DNA from: Ignavibacteriae bacterium HGW-Ignavibacteriae-1
Lineage (GTDB): Bacteria; Bacteroidota; Ignavibacteria; Kapaibacteriales; UBA2268
Assembly: GCA_002839825.1 (NCBI GenBank)
Contig: PGYU01000021.1
Location: 1-44,911, forward strand
Direction: 5' to 3'
DNA: 44,911 nt
Within the stretch, counting starts at the first letter, position 1, and each line of letters starts with the position of its first letter. Made by a program: the position numbers and the translations under genes. The notes under the pieces are model-generated. The model ran no database searches. It saw only the letters and a program-made list of their open reading frames with translations, and was not told the origin of the DNA. Of the stretch, positions 15,925 through 24,342 are shown piece after piece.

Positions 15925-15935
15925 TTCATTTTCTC

Positions 15936-15974
15936 CAAATATATCTAACTAATAAACGAATGAACATTAGTTCA
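15936..15974 (-). promoter_or_regulatory. arsR promoter -7 element and candidate ArsR operator
   Basis: Leftward reading gives TATATTTG (15936-15943), a good -7 box, although the -33 TTTG is not matched. An inverted repeat TGAAC-att-a-GTTCA (15961-15974, arms TGAAC/GTTCA) covers the -33 position, as expected for an ArsR operator. A partly overlapping AACTAAT...ATTAGTT pair lies between them. Binding by this ArsR is inferred. Confidence 0.45.
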
Positions 15975-16091
15975 AGTGTAATTGAAAATCAGCGAATATT
16001 TGAAAATATGTTTGTAAGATAATATTTGGCAAAACGTCTATATGAACAAATGGCAATATATATTATTATTATTCATATTTCGGAGTATTTT

Positions 16092-16292
16092 ATGCAAGCA
16101 AACGTCGGCAATACAGACAGAATCATCAGATTTGGCATCGCAATCTTATTAGCGGTTTTGTATTTTACAAATGTAGTCACAGGCACATTAGGCATAATAC
16201 TATTGGTTGGAGCCATTGTATTAGCACTTACTGCAGCATTCAAATTTTGCGGAGTTTACGCCATTTTGGGAATGAATAGCTGCGAAAAGTAA
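16092..16292 (+). CDS. DUF2892 (YgaP-like) inner membrane protein
   Basis: A 66-residue protein with the DUF2892 pattern: QANVGNTDRIIRFGIAILL..., a two-helix hairpin, then FKFCGVYAILGMNSCEK. In E. coli YgaP this membrane module is fused to a rhodanese; here the rhodanese is a separate, divergently transcribed gene next door. That supports a shared sulfur-transfer role. ATG 16092 follows CGGAG by 6 bases. The longer frame to 16026 has no ribosome site. Two cysteines near the C-terminus are family-typical. A -7-like TATGTTTG lies at 16007-16014. Confidence 0.85.
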   Translation: MQANVGNTDRIIRFGIAILLAVLYFTNVVTGTLGIILLVGAIVLALTAAFKFCGVYAILGMNSCEK

Positions 16293-16311
16293 GCCCGCTA
16301 TTATACTAATT

Positions 16312-16683
16312 TTATCTGTGCTGGTCAAGCAAAACCACATTACCGTCGGGGTCAAGCAATACTACGCTTGCAGGTCCCGTAGTGCTTTCATCCGCTTCGG
16401 ATTCGAGTTTGATGCCATGGCTTTTCAGATGCTTTTGAATTAGGCGAACATCATCGAAAGCTTCCAAATTGTTGGCATGCTCGTCCCAACCCGGGTTGAA
16501 AGTGATTATATTATTCTCGAACATTCCTTGGAACAGCCCAATCATTGCGTTTCCATTCTTCATTATCAGCCAATTTTGCTCGATATCGCCACCAAAATCA
16601 ATAAATCCCAGCGTGTGGTAAAACTCTTGCGATGCCCGAATATCCTTGACACTCAAGCTAATTGAAAATGCTCCTAATTTCAT
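16312..16683 (-). CDS. VOC superfamily (glyoxalase/bleomycin-resistance-like) protein
   Basis: A 123-residue single-module VOC protein. It opens with SISLSVKDIRASQEFYHTLGF and closes with GPASVVLLDPDGNVVLLDQHR, the paired beta-alpha-beta-beta-beta units of the fold. Acidic and His metal ligands are not all evident, so the enzymatic role cannot be assigned; many such proteins bind small molecules or metals. ATG 16683 is preceded by GGGAG. The gene converges on the DUF2892 gene, with 19 bases between stops. Confidence 0.85.
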   Translation of the reverse strand: MKLGAFSISLSVKDIRASQEFYHTLGFIDFGGDIEQNWLIMKNGNAMIGLFQGMFENNIITFNPGWDEHANNLEAFDDVRLIQKHLKSHGIKLESEADESTTGPASVVLLDPDGNVVLLDQHR

Positions 16684-16817
16684 ATGGTTCTCCCTTCAAA
16701 AATGAAAAAATTAGGGACGAAGTAGGGAAAAGTAGAGTGTGTGGAGTGGGATTTTGTCATGTCAGATGGTAAAGAAGATGCGAAAGGGAAAACCTGTTTC
16801 ATCTATAAAATTTTTCT

Positions 16818-16847
16818 TTTGTTATTCTGCGCAAAAACTTATATTTG
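16818..16847 (+). promoter_or_regulatory. Probable promoter of the esterase gene
   Basis: TTTG (16818-16821), 18 bases, TATATTTG (16840-16847). Spacing is one short of consensus. The predicted start near 16854 leaves a leader of about 90 bases, AT-rich and without obvious structure. The stretch 16684-16817 holds nothing else I can identify. Confidence 0.55.
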
Positions 16848-16943
16848 TATGTGCTAATTATAACATTAATCTGAACTAAAATTGTATTAAATAATTATCT
16901 TGCATATTAGAAATGTAGTGTCCCATTAATATTTGAGGTTTTT

Positions 16944-18116
16944 ATGAGAATTTTTATTTACATCATCGTATTAGTATTAACAAGCTATGACATTTTTGCT
17001 TTTACCAAGGTAAACGGAAAAATGACTATAGACGGCTACGAACGCGAGTTCATCGTCACCAAGCCCGACGGAACACCTCCTGCAGGAGGTTATCCTGTGG
17101 TATTTATGTTCCACGGTACAAGCGGCGATGGTGAAAAATTCTTCAATGTTTCCGGCTGGAAAGAGAAGGGCGATAAGGAAAATTTTGTTTGCGTTTTTCC
17201 ATCCTCGCTCCGCTGGTGCTTTATTGATGACGGCGTAGAAAAGAATAATACGAAATGGATATGTGGCGATCTCGTTGATAGCCTTTGCCCTCAGGAAGAA
17301 ATTGTTGATGATATAAAATTTGTCCGTGCAATGATTGATACACTTGTAAATAATTATCCTATTGATAGAAGCAGGATTTACGGAACAGGCTTTTCAAATG
17401 GTGGTTGCTTCACCAGCAAAATGGCAGTAGAAGCAAGCGAACTTTTTGCCGCTCTACATGCTGCAGGCGGTGGATTACACAGGCTTGATTCAGGCGATGC
17501 CGTTAAAAATCTTCCCGTATGGTTCAGCTTTGGCACTAAAGACGACCGTTTCTATAATGCTGTTGGTTTGCCTGAATTGCCCTTCAATGATACTACTTTT
17601 GCTTTGTTTGGAGGCCTTCTCAGGCGTTATTGCCATTCACTCGGGTTGACATATACTTCTTATGAAAGGGAAGAAACGCCAATCACGATTACTTTGATAT
17701 TCAAAACTCCGGGTCCCGTTGACGTCAATAATCCGACACAGACTGAGACTACGGAGTTCAGAGCTACTTTAATGAAAGACCTGGCGCACGAATACCCGAA
17801 TGGGAACAACTATCCCTTTGCAGCAGCAGATGTCTTATGGGAATTTTTCAAGCAATACACCCTTACTACCGATGTTCAGGATAACACTTTATCGGACAAT
17901 ATCATCATATCGCCAATTCCCGCAGATGATTTTATTGAAATCAGAGGAATAGAAAGTGCCGATATTAAGATTTATGACCTAATCGGGAATATGCTTCTGA
18001 CAGGAAACCATAGAATAAGCAGTAAAATTGATGTCGGAAGTCTCAGCAGTGGAGTGTATTTACTTGAGATTAAAAGCGGCAATGAGAGCGTTTTCAAGAG
18101 GATTATAATTAAGTAA
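16944..18116 (+). CDS. Secreted PHB-depolymerase/feruloyl-esterase-like hydrolase with T9SS sorting domain
   Basis: A 390-residue secreted alpha/beta hydrolase. A signal peptide (MRIFIYIIVLVLTSYDIFAF) is followed by the LpqC-type domain: YPVVFMFHGTSGDGEKF, the nucleophile elbow GTGFSNGGCF with Ser151, the acid around Asp200-201 (FGTKDD) and His282 (LAHEYPNG). Family members cleave ester bonds in polyhydroxybutyrate or in feruloyl and acetyl side chains of plant polysaccharide; I cannot choose between them. Residues about 315-390 (NIIISPIPADDFIEI..., KIDVGSLSSGVYLLEI, FKRIIIK) form a type A T9SS C-terminal sorting domain, so the enzyme should be exported to the cell surface. The gene stands alone; its 3' neighbour is convergent. 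Confidence 0.85.
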   Translation: MRIFIYIIVLVLTSYDIFAFTKVNGKMTIDGYEREFIVTKPDGTPPAGGYPVVFMFHGTSGDGEKFFNVSGWKEKGDKENFVCVFPSSLRWCFIDDGVEKNNTKWICGDLVDSLCPQEEIVDDIKFVRAMIDTLVNNYPIDRSRIYGTGFSNGGCFTSKMAVEASELFAALHAAGGGLHRLDSGDAVKNLPVWFSFGTKDDRFYNAVGLPELPFNDTTFALFGGLLRRYCHSLGLTYTSYEREETPITITLIFKTPGPVDVNNPTQTETTEFRATLMKDLAHEYPNGNNYPFAAADVLWEFFKQYTLTTDVQDNTLSDNIIISPIPADDFIEIRGIESADIKIYDLIGNMLLTGNHRISSKIDVGSLSSGVYLLEIKSGNESVFKRIIIK

Positions 18117-18176
18117 ATGTGTTGAGGATTTGAAACAAAGGGGAAGAGCAAGCTGGAGTTAGAAAATATTGAAGTT

Positions 18177-18794
18177 CTAAATTAGGGACCCTTTTCTTTC
18201 AACTTTATCTTGTATTCTTGTAAAATGAATTGAAAGTTTAAGTACAAACAAATAAGCACCATAATCACTTAGAGTAAACAATCTTAAGTTCTTAACATTG
18301 TCTCTGACAATAAGATCATTTGGCATATTATTGAGTCTATCAAGAAAAACTATTGACTCATCTAAACGACCTTGATTGCCGGGAAGATAGAATACTTGAG
18401 TAATTTCTTGCTTTCTTATAGACGAAATGTGGCTGGATATTTGTTCCTCTGACTTTTGGGAATTCGATATAAGATTCTTTTTATATTTATCTAAATTAAA
18501 TATAGGAGCGTAAACTACTCGAGAATTGAAAAATCTCTTATTATGGATATCTATATCACATGTATTTGATAATATGATACCTGGTGCAGCTCCAATTTCT
18601 TTCTCTGGTAGGTTAACAACTAATAGATCCTTAAGACCATCACCTTGATAAATTAATTCAGAATCCTTAAGATAATGTGTGTACAATCTTTCGTCAATAT
18701 TGTGAGGAAAATCTTTTAAGCCATTAAATAGTTCTCGTTCGGATTCAACGGAAAGATACTTGGGAAGATAAACTTTTAAATCGTCAAGATTCAT
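18177..18794 (-). CDS. Third gene of the TIGR04255-type operon, unknown
   Basis: A 205-residue soluble protein of no family I can name with confidence. It contains GIILSNTCDIDIHNKR at about 73-88. A Ser-x-x-Cys-Asp motif after a hydrophobic strand is known to me from uncharacterised proteins of accessory regions (recollection). The second half has a charged, Lys/Ser/Glu-rich helix (YKKNLISNSQKSEEQISSHISSIRKQEI) and a C-terminal hydrophobic strand (YGAYLFVLKLSIHFTRI). No membrane segment or signal peptide is seen. Its ATG overlaps the stop of the preceding gene as ATGA (18791-18794), so the start is firm and translation is coupled. The gene is AT-rich like its partners, which suggests one acquired unit. 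Confidence 0.72.
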   Translation of the reverse strand: MNLDDLKVYLPKYLSVESERELFNGLKDFPHNIDERLYTHYLKDSELIYQGDGLKDLLVVNLPEKEIGAAPGIILSNTCDIDIHNKRFFNSRVVYAPIFNLDKYKKNLISNSQKSEEQISSHISSIRKQEITQVFYLPGNQGRLDESIVFLDRLNNMPNDLIVRDNVKNLRLFTLSDYGAYLFVLKLSIHFTRIQDKVERKGSLI

Positions 18795-19099
18795 ATCAGG
18801 TCCCAAAAATTTTCATCAACAATTTTAACAAACTCAGGGTCAATATCTATTGAGTTCCCAATCAATTTCTTTGTAAACTCTAATATCGTTTGAATTCTAA
18901 TGATATTTTCATCTTGTAATGTATAATCTGGTGATTGATTAAATGCATTATCTTTCCAGTCAGAAACGATGCTGTGATGTTTCAACTCATAATTTCTATC
19001 TGGATTTAAATGTTCAAAATCAAAATTTGGACTTGCTAAACTTGAACTGATTATAGTTGCAAATGCAAAAAGGTCCACTAATGAAGTATTTGTTCCCAT
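18791..19099 (-). CDS. Second gene of the TIGR04255-type operon, unknown
   Basis: A 102-residue, acidic, mostly helical protein (MGTNTSLVDLFAFATIISSS, then DRNYELKHHSIVSDWKDNAF and a C-terminal half rich in Ile, Asp and Glu). No family is recognised. The stop of the TIGR04255-like gene is 2 bases before its ATG at 19099, and its own stop overlaps the next ATG. Three genes therefore run without gaps, which is strong evidence for a functional set. The N-terminal ~20 residues are hydrophobic-ish but interrupted by Asp and Thr, so a membrane anchor is unlikely. Confidence 0.7.
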   Translation of the reverse strand: MGTNTSLVDLFAFATIISSSLASPNFDFEHLNPDRNYELKHHSIVSDWKDNAFNQSPDYTLQDENIIRIQTILEFTKKLIGNSIDIDPEFVKIVDENFWDLI

Positions 19100-19101
19100 A
19101 A

Positions 19102-19806
19102 TTAATAGATTGGATTAAGAGTTTTCAAAAAATCATCTGTTATTAAACTGAAGAATAGTTCCTTTTCATATGCATGACCTTTATTGATTATTATTTCTTT
19201 GTTGATAAAAAATTTATCTAATTCCATTGAAGTGAAAGCATCAATATCGATGATGGAACCCAATCTGTTATTGTTAATGCCATTGTTAGCAATTTGTAAA
19301 GTACTATTGAAATCACCATGTTCAATTTCTGTTCGAACTACAGTATTCTTGTTAAGAATAACTTGGGAGCCTAATCTAACCTTAAGATGAATATTGTCAA
19401 ATATATTATCTTCAAAGAAATTTATATAGCGTAAACCAAGCCTCTCTATCCTATCAATTATATCAATTGTTTCAACTTTATGTAAAATCTCAAATATTTT
19501 TTTTGAAAACTTGTCCCATCCTACATAATTTGGAAAAGAACTTATTGTCAGAACGTTTGGACCTATTTGAACCACATAGTCATTATTTGAAGTTTTATAT
19601 AATGGTTTGAATTTGAAATTTGGATCACTTGACCTTACAATTTCTGGAAGTTGTAAGATTGGTAAACTCTCCACTGTTGCAAATTCATCCTGTAAAACTT
19701 GGTATATAAGCCCAAAAACAGCATTTTGATTGATTTTGGGTATAAACCTAATTTCAACTGATGCATCTATGATTGGACACGGCTTTATTGTCTTAGGAAG
19801 GTTCAT
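19102..19806 (-). CDS. TIGR04255 family protein (first gene of operon)
   Basis: A 234-residue protein matching the sporadically distributed TIGR04255 family. The mark is an N-terminal LPKTIKPCPIIDASVEIRF...NAVFGLIYQVL, followed by alternating strands (VVQIGPNVLTISSFPNYVGW), a helix DKFSKKIFEILHKV and RIERLGLRYINFF. The molecular function of the family is not known. I start at ATG 19806 because family sequence begins there; ATG 19851 would add 15 residues. It leads an operon of three tightly packed genes. Patchy distribution and AT-rich composition fit horizontal transfer, and such families often turn up near defence or mobile loci, but no defence domain is visible here. Confidence 0.75.
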   Translation of the reverse strand: MNLPKTIKPCPIIDASVEIRFIPKINQNAVFGLIYQVLQDEFATVESLPILQLPEIVRSSDPNFKFKPLYKTSNNDYVVQIGPNVLTISSFPNYVGWDKFSKKIFEILHKVETIDIIDRIERLGLRYINFFEDNIFDNIHLKVRLGSQVILNKNTVVRTEIEHGDFNSTLQIANNGINNNRLGSIIDIDAFTSMELDKFFINKEIIINKGHAYEKELFFSLITDDFLKTLNPIY

Positions 19807-19939
19807 ATCATATTTCTTTGTATATAAAACATTAAAATCTCTCACAATCATTGTTCATTTTCCATTTACATTTATGTAAACGTTTGATAGCCTTTGAAAT
19901 TATTTTAAAACAACTACATACTATCCTTCCAACTTTAAA

Positions 19940-19971
19940 CAAAAATAATGATTGAAAATCAGAAATGCAAG
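19940..19971 (-). promoter_or_regulatory. Candidate promoter of the TIGR04255-type operon
   Basis: Leftward: CTTG (19968-19971), 20 bases, TATTTTTG (19940-19947). The -7 box is perfect, the -33 box has one mismatch and spacing is one long. It would give a leader of about 125 bases to ATG 19806. Confidence 0.4.
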
Positions 19972-20022
19972 TTTTTTTTAATACTTCTACAAGCTCAACT
20001 TATCAATTAACATGACCACATA

Positions 20023-20054
20023 CAAAAAAGCCTCGACACTGATGTGCCGAAGCT
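20023..20054 (-). terminator. Terminator after tRNA-Gln and the aspS cluster
   Basis: On the minus strand AGCTTCGGCAC-ATCA-GTGTCGAGGCT forms an 11-bp stem with two G-U pairs, followed by TTTTTT (20023-20028). It lies 17 bases beyond the tRNA 3' end and is the strongest terminator in the window. Confidence 0.9.
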
Positions 20055-20071
20055 TTTTCACTTCCTCGAAG

Positions 20072-20144
20072 CTGCCCCGTCAGGACTCGAACCTGAACTC
20101 TTCTGATCCAGAATCAGACGTGTTGCCGGTTACACTACAGGGCA
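20072..20144 (-). tRNA. tRNA-Gln (anticodon CTG)
   Basis: Read leftward from 20144. The 7-bp acceptor stem (TGCCCTG with CGGGGCA, one G-T pair) has a T first base. The anticodon arm is TCTGA-TTCTGGA-TCAGA with CTG at positions 34-36, and the T arm contains GGTTCGAGTCC. Discriminator is G and CCA is not encoded. It reads CAG codons. It lies 93 bases after the aspS stop and directly before a strong terminator, so it may share the aspS transcript. Confidence 0.95.
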
Positions 20145-20237
20145 ATTGCGTTACAAAAATAGCGAATATTTCGCATATGCAAAAACTTTTTTGTCCGAAA
20201 AGTCACAAAAAAGCGATTTTTCTTAATATTTTTTCAT

Positions 20238-22022
20238 TTAGTCCGGATTTTGCTTCTCGGACAGCAATTTCAAGCCCAATTCTTTGAGTTGCTCTTCGAC
20301 CACGTATGATGGCGAACCGTCCATGAGAGATAGTCCACTGGTGGTTTTGGGGAATGCGATTACGTCGCGAATGTTGTCTGTTCCGGCTAATGTCATCACG
20401 ATGCGGTCTAATCCGAGTGCTATCCCGCCGTGTGGAGGTGTGCCGTATTTGAGCGCCTTGATGAAGAAGCCGAATTTGTCCTCGATTTCCTTGTCGCCCA
20501 ATCCCAACTTGTTGAACATTTTTTGTTGTAAGTCGCTGCTAAAGATTCGGATGCTGCCACCGCCAAGTTCGGCGCCGTTGACTACTAAGTCATAGGCTTT
20601 GGCTCGGACGCTACCCGGGTCTGTGTCTAATAGTGCGATGTCCTCGTCCATTGGCGATGTAAACGGATGGTGCATTGCCACCCAGCGCTCGTTGTCTTCG
20701 TCGTACTCGAATAGCGGGAAATCTATCACCCAATGGAATGAGAATTTGTCCTTGACGGCGTCCATGATGCCCAATCTTTTGGCACATTCGAGCCTCAAAG
20801 CGCCCAAAATTGTTTGAGCACGTCGCTTTTTGTCGGAGGAAATGAGGATTAAATCGCCGTCTTGGGCATTAAGTTGGCTTTTTAATTTGCTGATAACGGC
20901 TTCGTCCAAAAATTTCGCAATGGGGGAATTCACTTCTCCATTTGCAAATTTCATCCACGCTAAGCCTTTTGCGCCGTACTTTTTGGCAAATTCCGTTAAT
21001 TCGTCAATATTTTTGCGGGACATTTCGCTGCCACCTTTGACGTTGATTGCCGCTATGATTCCGCCTTCGCCGATTGTGTCGTTGAATACTTTGAATTCTG
21101 TGCTGCGTACTGCATCTGTGATGTCGGATATTTCCATTCCGAATCGCAAATCGGGTTTGTCGCTGCCGAATCTGTTCATTGCTTCGTCGTAGCTCATTCG
21201 CATAAATGGAGCCGCAACGTCGTAATCAAGCACTTCTTTCCATAATTCAATAATGAAGCCTTCAATCAAATTCAAGATGTCGTCGCGGTCAATGAATGAC
21301 ATTTCGACGTCAATTTGGGTGAATTCGGGTTGGCGGTCGGAACGTAAGTCTTCATCACGGAAGCACTTAACTATTTGCATGTAGCGCTCAAATCCCGATA
21401 GCATCAGTATTTGCTTGAATATTTGTGGTGATTGGGGCAATGCGTAAAATTTGCCCTTGCTGATACGGCTTGGCACAAGGAAATCTCGTGCTCCTTCGGG
21501 CGTCGATTTCATTAGCACGGGTGTTTCTACTTCGATGAAATCATTTTTCTCGAAATATCTATGACATACTTGGTATGTTTTGTTTCTGATTGCGAAATAA
21601 TTTTGCATTATCGGGCGACGCAAATCCAAATAGCGGTAACGTAATTTAGTTTCCTCGCCGGTTTCGATGTTGTCATCAACCGGGAATGGAGGCAATTCGC
21701 TTTTGTTTATGATGTCGAAATCTTCGACCACGACTTCAATCAATCCGGTAGGGATTTTTGTATTCGGGTTGGAGCGGCTTCGGACAGTACCTTCAGCCCA
21801 TAGCACAAATTCATCACGAATGTCTTTAGCTTTTTCAGCCAAATCGGGGCGATTTTCCGGTTCGATAACAATTTGAACCAATCCCCATCTATCTCGCAAA
21901 TCTATAAATATCAATCCGCCTAAATCTCGTCTCGATGCTACCCAACCGTTTAAAACTATTTTTTTGCCTTCATCTTCCTGACGTAAAATACCACAATTAG
22001 TATTTCTTTTTTTAAATAACAT
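20238..22022 (-). CDS. aspS: Aspartyl-tRNA synthetase
   Basis: A 594-residue class II synthetase that charges tRNA-Asp. In order: an OB-fold anticodon domain (LNGWVASRRDLGGLIFIDLRDRWG), motif 2 area (CFRDEDLRSDRQPEFTQIDVEMSF) preceded by KFYALPQSPQIFKQ, the bacterial GAD insertion (about 290-420), and motif 3 near the end (GIALGLDRIVMTLAGTDNIRDVIAFPK). Length is standard for the bacterial type. The true start is ATG 22022 with GGAG 6 bases upstream; the TTG at 22034 overlaps that site. It is followed by tRNA-Gln and preceded by the PP2C gene 41 bases away. Confidence 0.97.
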   Translation of the reverse strand: MLFKKRNTNCGILRQEDEGKKIVLNGWVASRRDLGGLIFIDLRDRWGLVQIVIEPENRPDLAEKAKDIRDEFVLWAEGTVRSRSNPNTKIPTGLIEVVVEDFDIINKSELPPFPVDDNIETGEETKLRYRYLDLRRPIMQNYFAIRNKTYQVCHRYFEKNDFIEVETPVLMKSTPEGARDFLVPSRISKGKFYALPQSPQIFKQILMLSGFERYMQIVKCFRDEDLRSDRQPEFTQIDVEMSFIDRDDILNLIEGFIIELWKEVLDYDVAAPFMRMSYDEAMNRFGSDKPDLRFGMEISDITDAVRSTEFKVFNDTIGEGGIIAAINVKGGSEMSRKNIDELTEFAKKYGAKGLAWMKFANGEVNSPIAKFLDEAVISKLKSQLNAQDGDLILISSDKKRRAQTILGALRLECAKRLGIMDAVKDKFSFHWVIDFPLFEYDEDNERWVAMHHPFTSPMDEDIALLDTDPGSVRAKAYDLVVNGAELGGGSIRIFSSDLQQKMFNKLGLGDKEIEDKFGFFIKALKYGTPPHGGIALGLDRIVMTLAGTDNIRDVIAFPKTTSGLSLMDGSPSYVVEEQLKELGLKLLSEKQNPD

Positions 22023-22063
22023 TAATTTCTCCAAATAATTAATTATCGTGTGATAATTATTAA

Positions 22064-23320
22064 TTAATTCATATCTCTTTTAATTATAACTAAAGTACGG
22101 TCATCGGTATAATCATTTCCGGTGGCGAATTTCTGAACATTTTCGATAATATGTAAAGTCATTTCTTTTGGCGGCAAATCTTTATATTTTTTAACTAATT
22201 CGACTAATCTTTCTTCGCCAAAAAAATCGCCCTCTTTATTAGAGGCTTCGGTAATTCCGTCTGTGTAAATTGCCAAAATATCGCCGGGGCGCATGATTAT
22301 ATTTTCTACATTAAATTTCTGATGTTTTACAATGCCGAGCAAACCGCCTGTTGGTTGCAAAAACTCATGTGTGTCTTTGTCGCGACGGTAATAAATTGGT
22401 GCACAGTGACCTGCATTAGCGTACAAAACGAGGCGATTGCTCGTAAGAGTCAATTCGCAATAAAACAATGTCACAAATCTTTCATATGGAAATGTTTCGT
22501 AAATCAATGTGTTAAGCCGCGAAAACAAGGTGGAAATCTTGGGAGTAAATGCTTGTGCCATTCGCATCGCACCGGAAACGAATAGTGCTTGAATTGCAGC
22601 CGGAAGCCCTTTGCTAGCCGCATCGCTAATTACGATTCCGATTCGTTCTTCCTCGTCGTCATTGTTTTTGAGATAATCGAAATAATCTCCCCCGACATCA
22701 CTATCGGGAATGCAGACTCCGTAAATTTTATAATCTTGAAATTCGAGATAATGCTCCGGCAATAAATTGCGTTGTATTTCCGAAGCTTTGTTTATATCTT
22801 TTTGATATTTTTCTTGCTGTTGGCGCGAATTCAATCCTTGGATTGTAATCGTAGCAAAGCTGGAAATGACAGAAAGAGTTTCGTAAAATGACTGCAAAAT
22901 TTCGTTTGCATTAAATCCAAGTACATATTTAAAAAATTTGCCTTTCCCTGTTTTTATTATTTCACCAACACCTGTAACCGAATATATCACAATACCCTTT
23001 TCAATTAGAAGTGGGTCAACTTCGCGGTTTAACGTTGTTCGTTTTTCGACCAACTCATCTAAAATTGGTTGTTCGGAAATTTTGACTTCGTAATTTTCGG
23101 GAATTGTTTGCACATTGCCGTGCTGATAACGCAGAACATAAGTACCGTTGGGAATATTTGCTTCCCAAACTCTACCACCAATGATTTCAAATTGGTCGTT
23201 ACTAACAATTTCGGAAACTAAATGCTTCAAAAATTCAAGTTCATTCTTAAAGTTGCCGGTAGTTATCCGTTCAACTAATTTGTAAACATCTCTTTGGTTT
23301 ACTATTTCACCGTATTGCAT
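22064..23320 (-). CDS. SpoIIE/RsbU-type PP2C serine phosphatase with N-terminal sensor region
   Basis: A 418-residue protein. The C-terminal ~240 residues are a PPM/PP2C domain of the RsbU/SpoIIE group. Seen are SEIQRNLLPEHYLEF, then VCIPDSDVGGDYFDY (metal Asp), ISDAASKGLPAA (metal Asp), LYANAGHCAPIYY, LAIYTDGITEASN and NDYTDDRTLVIIKR. The first ~170 residues look like a GAF-type sensor (VVEKR..., VIYSVTGVGEIIKTGKGKFFKYVLGF). Such enzymes dephosphorylate anti-anti-sigma (STAS) proteins in partner-switching pathways; no STAS or HATPase partner is in the window. It sits 15 bases after dapA and upstream of aspS, so it is transcribed within the synthetase cluster. Confidence 0.9.
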   Translation of the reverse strand: MQYGEIVNQRDVYKLVERITTGNFKNELEFLKHLVSEIVSNDQFEIIGGRVWEANIPNGTYVLRYQHGNVQTIPENYEVKISEQPILDELVEKRTTLNREVDPLLIEKGIVIYSVTGVGEIIKTGKGKFFKYVLGFNANEILQSFYETLSVISSFATITIQGLNSRQQQEKYQKDINKASEIQRNLLPEHYLEFQDYKIYGVCIPDSDVGGDYFDYLKNNDDEEERIGIVISDAASKGLPAAIQALFVSGAMRMAQAFTPKISTLFSRLNTLIYETFPYERFVTLFYCELTLTSNRLVLYANAGHCAPIYYRRDKDTHEFLQPTGGLLGIVKHQKFNVENIIMRPGDILAIYTDGITEASNKEGDFFGEERLVELVKKYKDLPPKEMTLHIIENVQKFATGNDYTDDRTLVIIKRDMN

Positions 23321-23335
23321 TAAAATCCAAAATAA

Positions 23336-24229
23336 TTAATTCAACAATCCTACTTCTTGAAGAGCAGTTTTGATTAGTTTTTTGTTTGGTTCAGTTATCG
23401 GTACTAATGGTAGTCTTAAATGTTCTTTAATCATTCCCATCAATGCCAAAGCTGCTTTTGCCGGAGTAGGATTGGATTCGGAAAAATTCAGAATCATCAA
23501 ATCCAGCAGTTTGTAATGTAGCTCGCGAGCCTTGTCCCATTTTCCATCCAATGCCATTCTTGTCATTTCGGAAAATTCAGCCGGAGCGTAATTCGATATT
23601 ACCGAGATGACACCCTTGCCACCTAATGCGACAATGGGTAAAGTCAGCACATCATCGCCCGAGAAAAGGTTGAATCCTTCGGGAGCATATTTCATAATTT
23701 GCGACATTTGCTCCAAATCCGCAGATGCTTCTTTTGTTGCGATTACATTTGAGCATTCTTCGGCTAATCGTAATTGTGTTTCAGCCGTAATATTGATTCC
23801 TGAACGCCCCGGGACGTTGTAGATAATAATCGGAATATCTACTTTTTCGGCAATTGCCATGTAATGATGATACAAACCTTCCTGTGTGGGCTTATTATAG
23901 TAAGGAGCCACGAGCAATACACCATTTGCACCTTGTTCCTTTGCCAAAATTGTCAGGTCAATGGTCTCCAAAGTGTTGTTGCTACCCGTGCCGGCGATAA
24001 TTGGAATTTTGCCGTCAGCAATTTCGAGTGCTTTTACTATCAAAGCAATTTTTTCGGTTTTAGATAATGTAGCGCTTTCGCCGGTTGACCCGCAAATCAC
24101 CAATCCTTCTACTTTTGATTCAATCTGATGTTTGACTAAACGCTCGAAAGCATCAAAATCAATGGATAAATCTTTGTTAAAAGGTGTTACCAAAGCCGTA
24201 ATTGTGCCGCTAAGTTTATAATTAATCAT
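23336..24229 (-). CDS. dapA: 4-hydroxy-tetrahydrodipicolinate synthase
   Basis: A 297-residue TIM-barrel lyase that condenses pyruvate with aspartate semialdehyde, the first committed step to lysine and diaminopimelate. Tyr137 (YNVPGRSG) and the Schiff-base Lys166 (ATKEASADL) are present, as are GSTGESATLS and VAPYYNKPTQEGLYHHY. Length is typical. ATG 24229 has CGGGAG upstream. The class I aminotransferase lies 113 bases upstream and the PP2C gene 15 bases downstream. Confidence 0.97.
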   Translation of the reverse strand: MINYKLSGTITALVTPFNKDLSIDFDAFERLVKHQIESKVEGLVICGSTGESATLSKTEKIALIVKALEIADGKIPIIAGTGSNNTLETIDLTILAKEQGANGVLLVAPYYNKPTQEGLYHHYMAIAEKVDIPIIIYNVPGRSGINITAETQLRLAEECSNVIATKEASADLEQMSQIMKYAPEGFNLFSGDDVLTLPIVALGGKGVISVISNYAPAEFSEMTRMALDGKWDKARELHYKLLDLMILNFSESNPTPAKAALALMGMIKEHLRLPLVPITEPNKKLIKTALQEVGLLN

Positions 24230-24342
24230 TATTATTCTCCCGTAATCGTTTTATAATCATGTTATTAAAATTAAATTATTCTATTTGGGTTGATTTAATT
24301 TTACAAGATAACATTTTCTTACCTACAAAAAAAGTCATTATT

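Noticed and set aside
19852-19900. Small palindrome TTTACATTTATGTAAA upstream of the TIGR04255-like gene as an operator
   Set aside because: Short, AT-rich and easily random; no regulator gene nearby.
20012-20287. 91-codon plus-strand frame
   Set aside because: It runs through the terminator and tRNA-Gln on the other strand and into aspS.
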